Source: CAZGAQ01 sp964523405
GTDB taxonomy: Bacteria > Planctomycetota > Phycisphaerae > UBA1845 > Fen-1342
DNA length: 64,000 nt
Direction: 5' to 3'
Assembly (NCBI GenBank): GCA_964523405.1
Contig: CAZGAQ010000021.1
Location: 1-64,000, forward strand
Shown here: positions 34,304-44,232 of the stretch, in pieces
Layout of the letters: the number at the start of each line of letters is the position of its first letter
Position numbering within the stretch: position 1 is the first letter of the stretch
Program-made: the position numbers and the translations under genes
Notes under the pieces: model-generated
Databases searched by the model: none
What the model was told of the DNA's origin: nothing
The model's input: the letters and a program-made list of their open reading frames with translations, nothing else

Positions 34304-35205
34304 TCGTACACCTCGCGGAAGTGTTTGAGCACGCGTTGGGCGATGAGGTTGACGGTGAGGGTGATGGCGAAGAGCGTCAGGCCGACGGCGAAGATCGTGT
34401 GGTACTCGATGGTGCCGGCGGGGGTGTCGCCGAGGCTGACCTGGACGATGTAGGCCGTCATGGTCTGCATGCTTTCGAGCATGTTGGCGGTGAGTTTGGG
34501 GGTCATGCCGGCGGCGAGGACGACGGCCATGGTTTCGCCGATGGCGCGGCCGAGGGCGAGGAGGATGGCGGCGACGACGCCGGACATAGCGGCGGGCAGG
34601 ACGATGCGGAGGGAGACTTCGAGCCTGGTGGCGGAGAGGGCGTAGCCGGCTTCGCGGAGGCTGCGGGGGACGGCGCGGAAGGCGTCGTCACAGAGGGAGC
34701 TGATGGTGGGGATGATCATGATGCCGACGACGATGGCGGCGGCGGCGGCGTTGTAGATTTCGGTTTGGGGGGCAAGGCGGCGCAGCACCTCGGGGGTGAT
34801 GAAGACGAGGGCGAAGTAGCCGTACACGACGGTGGGGATGCCGGCGAGGATTTCGAGGATCGGCTTGGCGACCTGGCGGAGCCAGGGGGGGGCGTATTCG
34901 CTGAGGTAGATCGCGGTGCACAGGCCGACGGGGACGGCGACGAGGAGCGCGCCGGCGGCGATCAGGACGGTGCCGGAGACGAGGGGGAGGATGCCGTAGG
35001 AGCGCGGTTCGAGGAGCGGGGCCCAGCGGGTGCCGGTGAGGAACTGGGCGAGGGAGACGTGGCGGAAGAAGGGGATCGATTGCTCGATGAGGACGAAGAT
35101 GATGCCGAGGGTGGTGGCGACGGAGACGAGCGCGCAGAGCAGGAGCAGCAGAGAGATGGTGCGTTCCTTGAACTGCCGCACGACGAGCGCCAGGGTGTTG
35201 GCCAT
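34300..35205 (-). CDS. pstC: Phosphate ABC transporter permease
   Basis: A 301-residue inner-membrane permease. The first helix is [20 protein letters not shown]. Family signatures are [40 protein letters not shown], the cytoplasmic coupling loop [20 protein letters not shown], and [18 protein letters not shown]. It follows pstS by 62 nt and overlaps pstA by 4 nt. In Gram-negative bacteria PstC pairs with PstA to carry phosphate from PstS across the inner membrane. All key segments are intact. Confidence 0.96.
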   Translation of the reverse strand: MANTLALVVRQFKERTISLLLLLCALVSVATTLGIIFVLIEQSIPFFRHVSLAQFLTGTRWAPLLEPRSYGILPLVSGTVLIAAGALLVAVPVGLCTAIYLSEYAPPWLRQVAKPILEILAGIPTVVYGYFALVFITPEVLRRLAPQTEIYNAAAAAIVVGIMIIPTISSLCDDAFRAVPRSLREAGYALSATRLEVSLRIVLPAAMSGVVAAILLALGRAIGETMAVVLAAGMTPKLTANMLESMQTMTAYIVQVSLGDTPAGTIEYHTIFAVGLTLFAITLTVNLIAQRVLKHFREVYE

Positions 35206-35267
35206 GCGGGTCTCACAGAAGGCGGGCGGCGCCGGTCGACGCGACGGCGGCGCCGCCCGGGCTGCGG

Positions 35268-36287
<1,020 letters not shown>

Positions 36288-36364
36288 CTTGCACTCCTGT
36301 GTGAGGGATACCTCTTGGGCAACGCCAAGCATGCAATTCTGTAACACTTTGGTAGCGGGCGGGC

Positions 36365-36381
36365 GTTAAGGTTTGGTTAAG
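36365..36381 (-). promoter_or_regulatory. Candidate Pho box upstream of pstS
   Basis: On the minus strand CTTAAC occurs twice with an 11-nt period (36376-36381 and 36365-36370, separated by CAAAC). PhoB/PhoP sites are direct hexamer repeats with an 11-nt period, and the Bacillus form is TTAACA-like. The position, 78 nt before the pstS start, fits phosphate-starvation control. Confidence 0.5.
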
Positions 36382-36465
36382 AGTCCGTCTGGAAAGCATT
36401 TGAGCCGCGCCACCGGGTCGGGTGACGGGGGGCGGGGCCGTCCGCGGGGGCCGGGCGGGCCCGCC

Positions 36466-36494
36466 TTGGCAGTCCGCGCGGCGGCCCCTACACT
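36466..36494 (+). promoter_or_regulatory. Candidate sigma-70 promoter of the acyl-CoA synthetase gene
   Basis: TTGGCA (36466-36471), a 17-nt spacer and TACACT (36489-36494). The start codon follows 26 nt later with an AGGGAG ribosome site, so this transcript would have a normal leader. Confidence 0.5.
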
Positions 36495-36520
36495 GTGGGT
36501 CCTTTCAGGGAGTATCGTGC

Positions 36521-39214
36521 ATGAGTGTCCGCTACCTGGATCAGTTGTTCAAACCCGCCTCGGTGGCCGTGATCGGCGCTTCCAATGCCCCCAAGAGCGT
36601 GGGTGGCATCGTGATGCGCAACCTGCTGAAGGCCGGCTTCTCGGGGCCGATCATGCCGGTGAACCCCAAGTACGAGGCGGTGGCCGGTGTGCTGACGTAC
36701 CCGGATGTTCCCAGCCTGCCGTGCACGCCGGACCTGGCGGTCATTGCCACGCCGCCGGCCGCGATCCCGGACTTGATTCGGCAACTGGGGGAGCGGGGCA
36801 CGCACGCGGTGATTGTGATCACGGCGGGACTATCGACGGCGCGGCACACGGACGGGCGCACGATCCAGGAGGTGATGCTGAGCATTGCCCGGCAGTACAC
36901 GCTGCGCATCCTGGGGCCGAACACGGTTGGGCTGATCGTGCCCGGGGTTGGGCTGAACGCGACGTTTGCGCATGCCGAGATTCAGTCCGGCTCGCTGGCG
37001 TTCGTCTCGCAATCGGGCGGGTTCTGCACGGCGACCCTGGATTGGGCCCGGGCCCGGGGGATCGGCTTCTCGCACTTCATTTCGTTGGGCAACAGTGCGG
37101 ACATCGACTTCGGGGACGTGCTCGACTATCTGGCCAGCACGCCGGAGACGAGTGCCATTCTGCTGTACATGGAGTCGATTGGGGCCGGGGAGGCGCGGAA
37201 GTTCATGTCCGCTGCTCGCGCCGCCGCCCGCAACAAGCACGTGCTGGCGATCAAGTCCGGGCGGTTCGCGGAAGGTGCCCGCGCGGCGGCATCGCACACG
37301 GGGGCGCTGGCGGGGGCGGACAACGTATACGATGCCGCGCTGCGCCGAGCAGGCATTCTGAGGGTGTTCGACCTGGATGAGCTGTTCGACGCGGTGGAGA
37401 CGCTGGCCCGCGCGCGGCCGCTCAAGGGCGAGAAGTTGGCGATCCTGACCAACGGCGGCGGGCCGGGCGTGATCGCCACCGACGCGCTGATCGCGGAAGG
37501 CGGCCAGCTCGCGGAGTTCACGCCGGAGACGATGCGGAAGCTGGACGCGATCCTGCCGGGCACCTGGTCGCACGGCAACCCCGTCGACATGATCGGTGAC
37601 TCGGACTACCGCACGTACATTGCGGCCGTGCAGGTGCTCGCGGAAGACCCGGGCATTGACGCGATCCTGGTGATGAATGCGCCGAGCGCGGTGGCGCCGC
37701 CTGAGGAGACGGCGCGCGGCATTGTCAGCACGCTCCAGCAGATTGACCGGACCATTCTGACGAGCTGGGTCGGCGGGGAGGCGGCGGCACGCGCCCGGCG
37801 CTGGTTTGCGGAGGCGCAGCTCCCGACCTACGACACGCCGGAGGCGGCGGTGCGCGCGTTCATGCACATGGTACGGTACCGCCGCAACCAGGACGCGCTC
37901 ATGCAGGTGCCGCCGTCGGCGCCGACGGACTTCACGCCGACGGTGGGGGCTGCCCGCGCGGTGATTGAGGATGTGCTGAGCGACAACCGCGAGTTGCTCA
38001 CGGAGCCGGAGGCCAAACAGGTGCTGGCGGCCTACGGTATTCCCGTGGTCGAGACACGGGTGGCGCTCACGCCGATGGAGGCGGCGCAGCTCGCCGATCA
38101 GATCGGATACCCGGTGGCGCTCAAGATTCTCTCGCCGGACATCACGCACAAGTCCGACGTCGGCGGTGTGGCCCTGGGGCTGGACGCGTCGGATGATGTC
38201 TGGCAGGCGGCCGTGACCATGCAGGCCCGCGTCGGCAAGCGGCATCCCAACGCGCAGATCACGGGCTTCACGGTGCAGAAGATGGCGCAGCGGCCGCGCG
38301 CGCATGAGCTGATCGTCGGCGTGACGACCGATGCCATTTTCGGGCCCATCATGCTGTTCGGGCGCGGCGGTACGGCCGTCGAGGTCATCGGCGACAGCGC
38401 GACCGCGCTGCCGCCCCTGAACATGAGCCTGGCCCGCTACCTCATCGGGCGCACGCAGGTTTTCAAGCTGCTCAAGGGCTATCGCGACCGCCCGCCGGCC
38501 GACCTGGACGCCATCTGCCTGACGCTGATTCAGGTGTCGCAGCTCATCATCGATCGGCCGGAGATCGTCGAGCTGGACATCAACCCGCTGCTGGCGGACG
38601 AAAATGGCGTCGTGGCGCTGGATGCGCGAATTCGGGTGGCGCCGGCCGGTACGGAGGGTGTAACCAACGGCAAGCGCCTGGCGATTCGTCCGTATCCGCG
38701 CGAGCTCGAGGAGACGGTCGCGCTGCCGTCGGGGCTGCAGGTGTTTGTGCGACCGATCCGGCCGGAAGACGGACCGCGGCACCGGGAGTTTGTGGCGCGG
38801 ATCACGCCGGAGGACATGCGTTACCGGCTGCTGGGCGTGACGCGGGACATTCCGCGTTCGGAGATGGCGCGGCTGACGCAGATTGACTACGATCGCGAGA
38901 TGGCGTTGATCGCGTTGGCGCCGGGTCCGAAGGGCGAGGACGAGACGGTGGCGGTCGTGCGGGCGGTGTTCAATCCGGACAACACGAAGGCGGACTTCGC
39001 CGTGATGGTGCGGTCGGACAAGAAGCACCTGGGTCTGGGCCAGACGCTGATGCGGAAGATCATCGACTACTGCCGGGGCCGCGGCACGGGCGCGATCGTC
39101 GGGCAGATGCTGGCGGACAACCAGCCGATGCTGAGTTTGACGCGCAAGCTGGGCTTCACGCATCGTCCGCTGCCGGATGGCACATTGTGCGAGGTGACGT
39201 TGAAGCTGGGGTGA
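36521..39214 (+). CDS. ADP-forming acyl-CoA synthetase fused to a GNAT acetyltransferase (Pat/YfiQ-like)
   Basis: An 897-residue multidomain protein. Residues 1-140 are a CoA-binding Rossmann domain (ASVAVIGASNAPKSVGGIVM). About 150-460 is the succinyl-CoA-synthetase-like region with VSQSGGFCTATLDWARARG and the phosphohistidine H259 in ASHTGALAGADNVYDAAL. An ATP-grasp domain follows (about 490-700, YPVALKILSPDITHKSDVGG and GVTTDAIFGPIMLFGRGG). The C-terminal 150 residues are a GNAT domain with KHLGLGQTLMRKIIDYCRGR binding acetyl-CoA. Because H259 is kept, the synthetase half may be active, unlike classical Pat proteins. The architecture is that of protein lysine acetyltransferases regulating acetyl-CoA synthetase. 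Confidence 0.9.
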   Translation: MSVRYLDQLFKPASVAVIGASNAPKSVGGIVMRNLLKAGFSGPIMPVNPKYEAVAGVLTYPDVPSLPCTPDLAVIATPPAAIPDLIRQLGERGTHAVIVITAGLSTARHTDGRTIQEVMLSIARQYTLRILGPNTVGLIVPGVGLNATFAHAEIQSGSLAFVSQSGGFCTATLDWARARGIGFSHFISLGNSADIDFGDVLDYLASTPETSAILLYMESIGAGEARKFMSAARAAARNKHVLAIKSGRFAEGARAAASHTGALAGADNVYDAALRRAGILRVFDLDELFDAVETLARARPLKGEKLAILTNGGGPGVIATDALIAEGGQLAEFTPETMRKLDAILPGTWSHGNPVDMIGDSDYRTYIAAVQVLAEDPGIDAILVMNAPSAVAPPEETARGIVSTLQQIDRTILTSWVGGEAAARARRWFAEAQLPTYDTPEAAVRAFMHMVRYRRNQDALMQVPPSAPTDFTPTVGAARAVIEDVLSDNRELLTEPEAKQVLAAYGIPVVETRVALTPMEAAQLADQIGYPVALKILSPDITHKSDVGGVALGLDASDDVWQAAVTMQARVGKRHPNAQITGFTVQKMAQRPRAHELIVGVTTDAIFGPIMLFGRGGTAVEVIGDSATALPPLNMSLARYLIGRTQVFKLLKGYRDRPPADLDAICLTLIQVSQLIIDRPEIVELDINPLLADENGVVALDARIRVAPAGTEGVTNGKRLAIRPYPRELEETVALPSGLQVFVRPIRPEDGPRHREFVARITPEDMRYRLLGVTRDIPRSEMARLTQIDYDREMALIALAPGPKGEDETVAVVRAVFNPDNTKADFAVMVRSDKKHLGLGQTLMRKIIDYCRGRGTGAIVGQMLADNQPMLSLTRKLGFTHRPLPDGTLCEVTLKLG

Positions 39215-39375
39215 GCGCCCGTCGCCGGCTGCGACAGGCAAGGATGCCTGGCGCCGCGCGCGGCGGAGTAGGATAACGTGCGTGCGGGACAGCACGCGGC
39301 GGGTCCGGACTGACTCCGGGCCGCGTCGGGCGCCGGACGGTCGGTGATCTTGCGGTAGAGGAATGGAGGCCTCAG

Positions 39376-40353
39376 ATGGCTCAGGTCGGCGGTCGGCAGG
39401 TACGGGGCACGGGGACTGGCCGGATGGCGCAGGGCGGCACGGGTTGGGTGGGGGTCGCGCGCGGTCTGGCGCTCGCCGGTGGTCTGTGGCTCGCTGGTTG
39501 CGGCGGACCCGTGGCGACGCGCTCCGCGAACGTGGTACCGCATCCGGCGCCGGAGCCGCTCACGAATACGGGCACACACAGCGGGCTCCGTGGTGCGGAG
39601 TCGGCAGGCGCCACGCCGGTGCAGATCGCGCCGCCGCCGGCCGAGGTGACGCCGCGCACCGTCGAACTGGGGCGCTCGGTGCAAGGCGCGCCACTCACGC
39701 TCGAAGTGTACGGGGACGGGCCGGAGGTCGTGTTCATTTTCGCCGGCATTCACGGCAGCGAGCCGAGCGGGACCGCCCTGGCGCGGCAGTTCGCCGCGTA
39801 CCTGCGGCAACATCCGGCCGAGCTCACCGGGCGGACGGTCGCGATTCTCCCGGCCGCCAATCCTGATGGTTTGGCCGCGCGCACGTACGGCAACGCGCGC
39901 AATGTGAACCTGAACCGCAACTTCCCCGCCCACAACTGGCGGGCGGCCAGTGCGCAGCGGCGCGGCCCGACCAATGGGCCGGCGCCGACGAGCGAGCCTG
40001 AAACCCAGGCGCTCATGCGGGCGCTGGACCTGCTGCAACCGCAACGGATCGTGTCGTTGCACGCGATTCGGCGCGGGCAGCACTGCGACAACTACGATGG
40101 GCCGGCGCGCGAGTTGGCGGAGCGGATGGCGCTGCAGAACGGCTACCCCGTGAAGGCGAACATCGGCTATCCGACGCCCGGAAGCTTCGGGAGCTGGGCC
40201 GGCAACGATCGCGGGATTCCGACGGTGACGCTGGAGCTACCGGCCGACGCGAGCGCGGCGGAGTGCTGGCGGGACAACGCAGGCGCGCTATTGGCGTTCG
40301 TGCGGGGGTCGGGCGCGGCGCCGATGCCGCCGACCGCGGCCACAGGGAAGTAG
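39376..40353 (+). CDS. Lipoprotein M14-family zinc carboxypeptidase/amidase (MpaA-like)
   Basis: A 325-residue protein with a lipoprotein signal: hydrophobic LALAGGLWLAGC with the lipobox cysteine C42. After a linker comes the M14 fold: IFAGIHGSEPSG gives zinc ligands H126 and E129, AILPAANPDGLAARTYGNAR and NVNLNRNFPAHNW are substrate-pocket segments, IVSLHAI gives the third ligand H229, and TVTLELP gives the catalytic E287. The order and short length match MpaA-type murein peptide amidases, which trim cell-wall peptides. The ATG has GGAGG upstream. The site is complete, so activity is likely; the exact peptide substrate is inferred. Confidence 0.87.
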   Translation: MAQVGGRQVRGTGTGRMAQGGTGWVGVARGLALAGGLWLAGCGGPVATRSANVVPHPAPEPLTNTGTHSGLRGAESAGATPVQIAPPPAEVTPRTVELGRSVQGAPLTLEVYGDGPEVVFIFAGIHGSEPSGTALARQFAAYLRQHPAELTGRTVAILPAANPDGLAARTYGNARNVNLNRNFPAHNWRAASAQRRGPTNGPAPTSEPETQALMRALDLLQPQRIVSLHAIRRGQHCDNYDGPARELAERMALQNGYPVKANIGYPTPGSFGSWAGNDRGIPTVTLELPADASAAECWRDNAGALLAFVRGSGAAPMPPTAATGK

Positions 40354-40670
40354 GCCGTGACCAGGCGACGGGGGCAGGCGAAACCGGGGGCGAACGGCCG
40401 CAGCCTCCCCGCGCGAGGCGGCAGCGACCGGCGCGGCCGCCAGAGGAGCTTACGAGGCGACAGGTAAATACCCCAACGCGGTTGTAGTTCGCGCGCACCG
40501 ATGGCCAGTGGCTGGCGCTGGTGGCACGGAGGGTGGGCGCTCGGCGGCGGATGTGGCGCAAGTGAGTTTCGTGCGGGCAGCGGCGGTTGCGCCGGCGAAC
40601 CTGCGCTGGCCGGGGCCGCGCATGTCGGCCGTAACGCGCCAGCCCAGTGCCGCGTACGTGTGCGCTCCCC
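40354..40670. other. Intergenic region, nothing recognised
   Basis: About 320 bases between two plus-strand genes. No credible gene or repeat is visible; the only feature is the promoter at its right end. Confidence 0.45.
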
Positions 40671-40700
40671 CTGACACAGCGGGCACGCCCGGGCTACAAT
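40671..40700 (+). promoter_or_regulatory. Candidate leaderless promoter of the YifB-family gene
   Basis: CTGACA (40671-40676), an 18-nt spacer and TACAAT (40695-40700), each 5/6 to consensus. The ATG at 40708 follows after 7 nt with no Shine-Dalgarno sequence, so the transcript would start at the start codon. Confidence 0.6.
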
Positions 40701-40707
40701 TTGCGGC

Positions 40708-42237
40708 ATGCTCGCCCGTATCCACAGCATGGCGCTGACGGGAATCGATGCTCGGCCGTGTGAGATTGAAGTAGACGTCACGGGTCGGGGGTTTGGGATT
40801 CCCAACATTGTTGGTCTGGCGGACTCGGCGATCAAGGAGAGTGTCGATCGCATGCGCAGCGCGCTGACCAACTCCGGGTTTGCGCTGCCGCGTTCGCGGA
40901 CGACGATCAACCTTGCGCCTGCCGATCTCAAGAAGGAAGGACCGGCATACGACTTGCCGATGGCCGTCGGATTGCTGCTGGGGGACGACCAGCTGCGCAG
41001 CGAAATCGCGGGCGCCTACCTGATTGCCGGGGAGCTGGCGCTCGATGGGCGCGTGCGACCGATCAAGGGGGCGCTGTCGATGGCGCTCTTGGCGCGCGAG
41101 CACCATTTCCGTGGGCTGATCGTGCCGCGCGAGAATGCAGCCGAGGCGGCGGTGGTGCAGGAGTTGGAAGTCTATGGCGTCGGCACGCTGACGGAGACGA
41201 TCGGGCTGTTGGCCGGCGAATTGCCGTTGGAGCCGACGACGGTCGATCTCCATGCGCTGTTTGCGGTGGCGTCGCGCTACGACGCGGATTTCGCGGACGT
41301 ACGAGGGCAGGAGCACGTGAAGCGGGCGCTCTTGGTGGCGGCCGCGGGGCGGCACAACGTGCTGATGATCGGGCCGCCGGGGACGGGCAAGACGATGCTG
41401 GCCAAGCGCATCCCGACGATTCTGCCGCCGATGTCGCTGCAGGAATCGCTGGAGACGACGCGCATCTACTCGGCGTCGGGTAAGCTCAATCACGGGTTGG
41501 GGCTGCTGGCGACGCGGCCCGTGCGGCAGCCGCACCACTCGATCAGCACAGCGGCACTGGTTGGCGGCGGGACGATTCCGCAGGCGGGCGAGGTGTCGCT
41601 GTCGCATCACGGCGTGCTGTTTCTGGACGAGTTTCCGGAGTTCAACCGCACGGTGCTGGAGTCGCTGCGGCAGGTGATCGAGGATCGCGTCGTGACGATC
41701 TCGCGGGCGCACAGCGCCGTTGACTTCCCCGCGGATTTCATGCTGATTGCCGCGATGAACCCCTGTCCGTGCGGGTACTTCACTGATCCGCGGAAGGCCT
41801 GCAAGTGCTCCGCGCCGCAGATTGATCGGTACCTGGCGCGGATCTCCGGGCCGCTCCTGGAACGGATCGACATTCACGTCGAGGTGCCAGCCGTGCCGAT
41901 TGCGGCTTTGCGCGATCTGCAGCCGGGGACGGATAGCGCGACGTTGCGGGCCCAGACCGAGCGGGCGCTGGGGGTGCAGCGGGCGCGGTTTGGAGCGGGG
42001 ACGACCACGACGAACGGCAGCATGACGTCGCGGCAACTGCGCAAGTTCGCGGCGATCGACACGGAGGGGGAGCGCGTGTTGCGGCAGGCGGTCTCCGAAC
42101 TCGGGTTGTCCGCGCGGGCGCATGACAAAGTGCTGCGGGTGGCGCGGACGATCGCGGATCTGGCGGGGGAGCCGAATATCACCGCGACGCATCTGCACGA
42201 AGCGATTCAGTACCGGCGGTTGGACCGGCAGTTGTAG
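40708..42237 (+). CDS. comM: YifB/ComM-family Mg-chelatase-like AAA+ ATPase
   Basis: A 509-residue protein. The N-terminal Lon-like domain (about 1-170) has LTGIDARPCEIEVDVTGRGF and NIVGLADSAIKESVDRMRSA, hallmarks of the family. The AAA+ core has Walker A GPPGTGKT (222-229), Walker B GVLFLDEFPEFNRTVLESLR, and the Cys-rich insertion MNPCPCGYFTDPRKACKC. The C-terminal Mg-chelatase helical domain (SELGLSARAHDKVLRVARTI) follows. Family members act as helicases for branch migration during natural transformation. All motifs are intact and the length is normal. It stands alone with its own promoter. Confidence 0.95.
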   Translation: MLARIHSMALTGIDARPCEIEVDVTGRGFGIPNIVGLADSAIKESVDRMRSALTNSGFALPRSRTTINLAPADLKKEGPAYDLPMAVGLLLGDDQLRSEIAGAYLIAGELALDGRVRPIKGALSMALLAREHHFRGLIVPRENAAEAAVVQELEVYGVGTLTETIGLLAGELPLEPTTVDLHALFAVASRYDADFADVRGQEHVKRALLVAAAGRHNVLMIGPPGTGKTMLAKRIPTILPPMSLQESLETTRIYSASGKLNHGLGLLATRPVRQPHHSISTAALVGGGTIPQAGEVSLSHHGVLFLDEFPEFNRTVLESLRQVIEDRVVTISRAHSAVDFPADFMLIAAMNPCPCGYFTDPRKACKCSAPQIDRYLARISGPLLERIDIHVEVPAVPIAALRDLQPGTDSATLRAQTERALGVQRARFGAGTTTTNGSMTSRQLRKFAAIDTEGERVLRQAVSELGLSARAHDKVLRVARTIADLAGEPNITATHLHEAIQYRRLDRQL

Positions 42238-42455
42238 TGGTGCGCGAATCCCGGGGCGGACGCGGATTTCGTCCGTCTGTGGCCCAATTCACTCGGCGTG
42301 TGTTTCCGGTTCGGTTCGCAGCTCGATTGGCCGTGACCTTGGCGCGGACAGGTTCCAGATCATGCTGCCGGCGTTGACGACGGCAGGCTGGAGAGGTGTC
42401 CTGTGCTCCAGCTTCCCTTCCGGCCCGTGTACCAGGCCCGGGCCGCTGCCGCGCG

Positions 42456-43979
42456 CTACGCCCGATCCGACGTGGGTGGCCTGACCCGTGCGCCCAGAAA
42501 GCGGGTCAGGGCGGTGTAGCCCAGCAAAGCCGCAAAGAGGAGCCCGATGAGCTGCGCGCCGCGCCACGCCAGGTGATCGATGGCTGCCAGGGCGCTCGTG
42601 TGTGACAGCTCCACGATGCCGCGCGCGCGGGTTTCGGTCTGCGTCAGGGACGTCGCCAGCTCGCTGGATCCGGCCAATTGGCGAATCTCGCGCGTCAGCT
42701 CGCGGATCTGGAGCGCGGCCCGATCCAGGGCGTCCGCGGCCTGTGTATAGTCGTTTACATCAAAGCGCGGCTGCTCAGTGCCTGGCGACGGCGCAGGCCC
42801 GCCGTGCGCCACCACCGGCGGGTAGTCGTTGCCTGAGCGAATCCGGTCCGCCGGCGACGATTCGGCCGCCGGTTGGTCGTCCGGGGGTCGGAAGGACGCG
42901 ACCATCTCCGTGATGGCGCGGACGGTGCCCGCCCAGGCGTCGCCGGCGGCGGTGGCATGGGTGGCGGTTTGCTCGACGGAGGCCGCGGCGGTCTGTACGC
43001 GTGCCAGGGCCTCGTTGGTGCAGGCGATGACTTCGCGGGTCTCCCGCAGTGTTTCCTGGAAGCTCGCCTGGCGCTGCTCCAGGTCCTCCGCCGCCAGGGA
43101 GAGCTCCCGCCGCAGGTCGGCGGGCAGGCATTCCGCCACCGTGGACAAGCGGGCGGAGCTGTGCGCGAGCTCGGCCAGGCTGGCTTGCGCCGTCTGCACG
43201 GATTCCAGCTCGTCGATGTCCATCAGGAGCAAGTTGGTCTGGAGGCGGATGGTCTCGGGGAGATCGTTGACCGTGTCGGTCAGGTGCGCTGCGACCGCCG
43301 TGAACCCCTGGATGGCCGCCGCGCCGCGGTCGATACCTTCCATGGCGCGGAATGGAGCCAGCGGCGCCCGCAGCACCGACGCGAGGACGTCGGCGTTGCG
43401 CGCGGGTTTCTGCACGGCCGTCCGCACGACCGAGCCGGAGAACTCGCCGCGCAGCGGAAACTGCAGCGCCAGGTCCTCGATCGCGGGGCGCGTTCGGTTC
43501 AGGCTTTCCGGCGTGAGGATGAGCGCGGCAATCCGCTCGATATCCCCGAGCGAACGTCGCGCCGCCTCCTGCGCGAGCGCCTGGTTCGCGCCAAACAGCT
43601 CCCGTCCGTCGCCGCGCTCGAAAAAGTCGCGCTGCCGCACGCACAGGGCCCAGCCGTCGAGCAGGCTGTAGACGGCGTCATCCTGGTTCAGCGTGTCGCG
43701 CGCCATCGGGATCAGCCGCATCTGCCACAGCAATGCCAGGTGGCGCGTGCGGCGGTCGGGCTGGAGCGTGACGATCCGTTCGGCCGCCTCGCGGATCGTG
43801 GCCTCATACGTGTCCTCAAACTGCTGCAGCAGCTCGCCCAGCTCCTCCTTGGACAACTGGGTCCGGGCATCCGGGAAGGGGGCGCGCGATGCGGCCCGCG
43901 GCGGCAGTGCGCACCCGGCGAGTGAGACAAGGGAGCCCGACGAAAGCAGCAGCGCCACGGTTCGAACTGCGATGGTCAT
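42456..43979 (-). CDS. Coiled-coil lipoprotein with C-terminal membrane helix
   Basis: A 507-residue protein. The signal region LLLSSGSLVSLAGC ends in a lipobox cysteine at residue 23. The body is almost all alpha-helical with heptad character (EELGELLQQFEDTYEATIRE, ELSLAAEDLEQRQASFQETL, QIRELTREIRQLAGSSELAT), and a charged Pro-rich linker lies near 370-410. A final helix (about 472-492, LIGLLFAALLGYTALT) could re-enter the membrane. The arrangement recalls envelope-spanning spacers or methyl-accepting-like rods, but no family is recognised. It is divergent from the DUF4139 genes; GGAG precedes its ATG. Confidence 0.65.
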   Translation of the reverse strand: MTIAVRTVALLLSSGSLVSLAGCALPPRAASRAPFPDARTQLSKEELGELLQQFEDTYEATIREAAERIVTLQPDRRTRHLALLWQMRLIPMARDTLNQDDAVYSLLDGWALCVRQRDFFERGDGRELFGANQALAQEAARRSLGDIERIAALILTPESLNRTRPAIEDLALQFPLRGEFSGSVVRTAVQKPARNADVLASVLRAPLAPFRAMEGIDRGAAAIQGFTAVAAHLTDTVNDLPETIRLQTNLLLMDIDELESVQTAQASLAELAHSSARLSTVAECLPADLRRELSLAAEDLEQRQASFQETLRETREVIACTNEALARVQTAAASVEQTATHATAAGDAWAGTVRAITEMVASFRPPDDQPAAESSPADRIRSGNDYPPVVAHGGPAPSPGTEQPRFDVNDYTQAADALDRAALQIRELTREIRQLAGSSELATSLTQTETRARGIVELSHTSALAAIDHLAWRGAQLIGLLFAALLGYTALTRFLGARVRPPTSDRA

Positions 43980-44232
43980 GATGGCGATCTCCTACAGGAC
44001 AGGCACACAGGACGCATCATGCCCAACCGAGCGCGTTTTTCCAGCCCCGCGGCCGGCGGTGGCGACCCGGTTTCGCGGCGCGGACCCGGCGGATGGGCGA
44101 CGCGCGTCCGCAAGGCCCGTTTCCGGCGGACGGGAACTTTCGGCGGCCCGGTGGCGTCTAATTCCCTGAGCGGTCCGGCCGTGCCCCGCGGTCGGGGCGG
44201 TGGACCGCAGCGTTTCCGCAAGGAGTCCGCAT

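Noticed and set aside
36830..39295. 821-codon minus-strand frame opposite the acyl-CoA synthetase
   Set aside because: Arg- and His-rich shadow of a clear multidomain gene.
42238..42455. Intrinsic terminator between the convergent YifB and lipoprotein genes
   Set aside because: Only a 6-bp CGGACG/CGTCCG hairpin without a T-run is visible, too weak to annotate.
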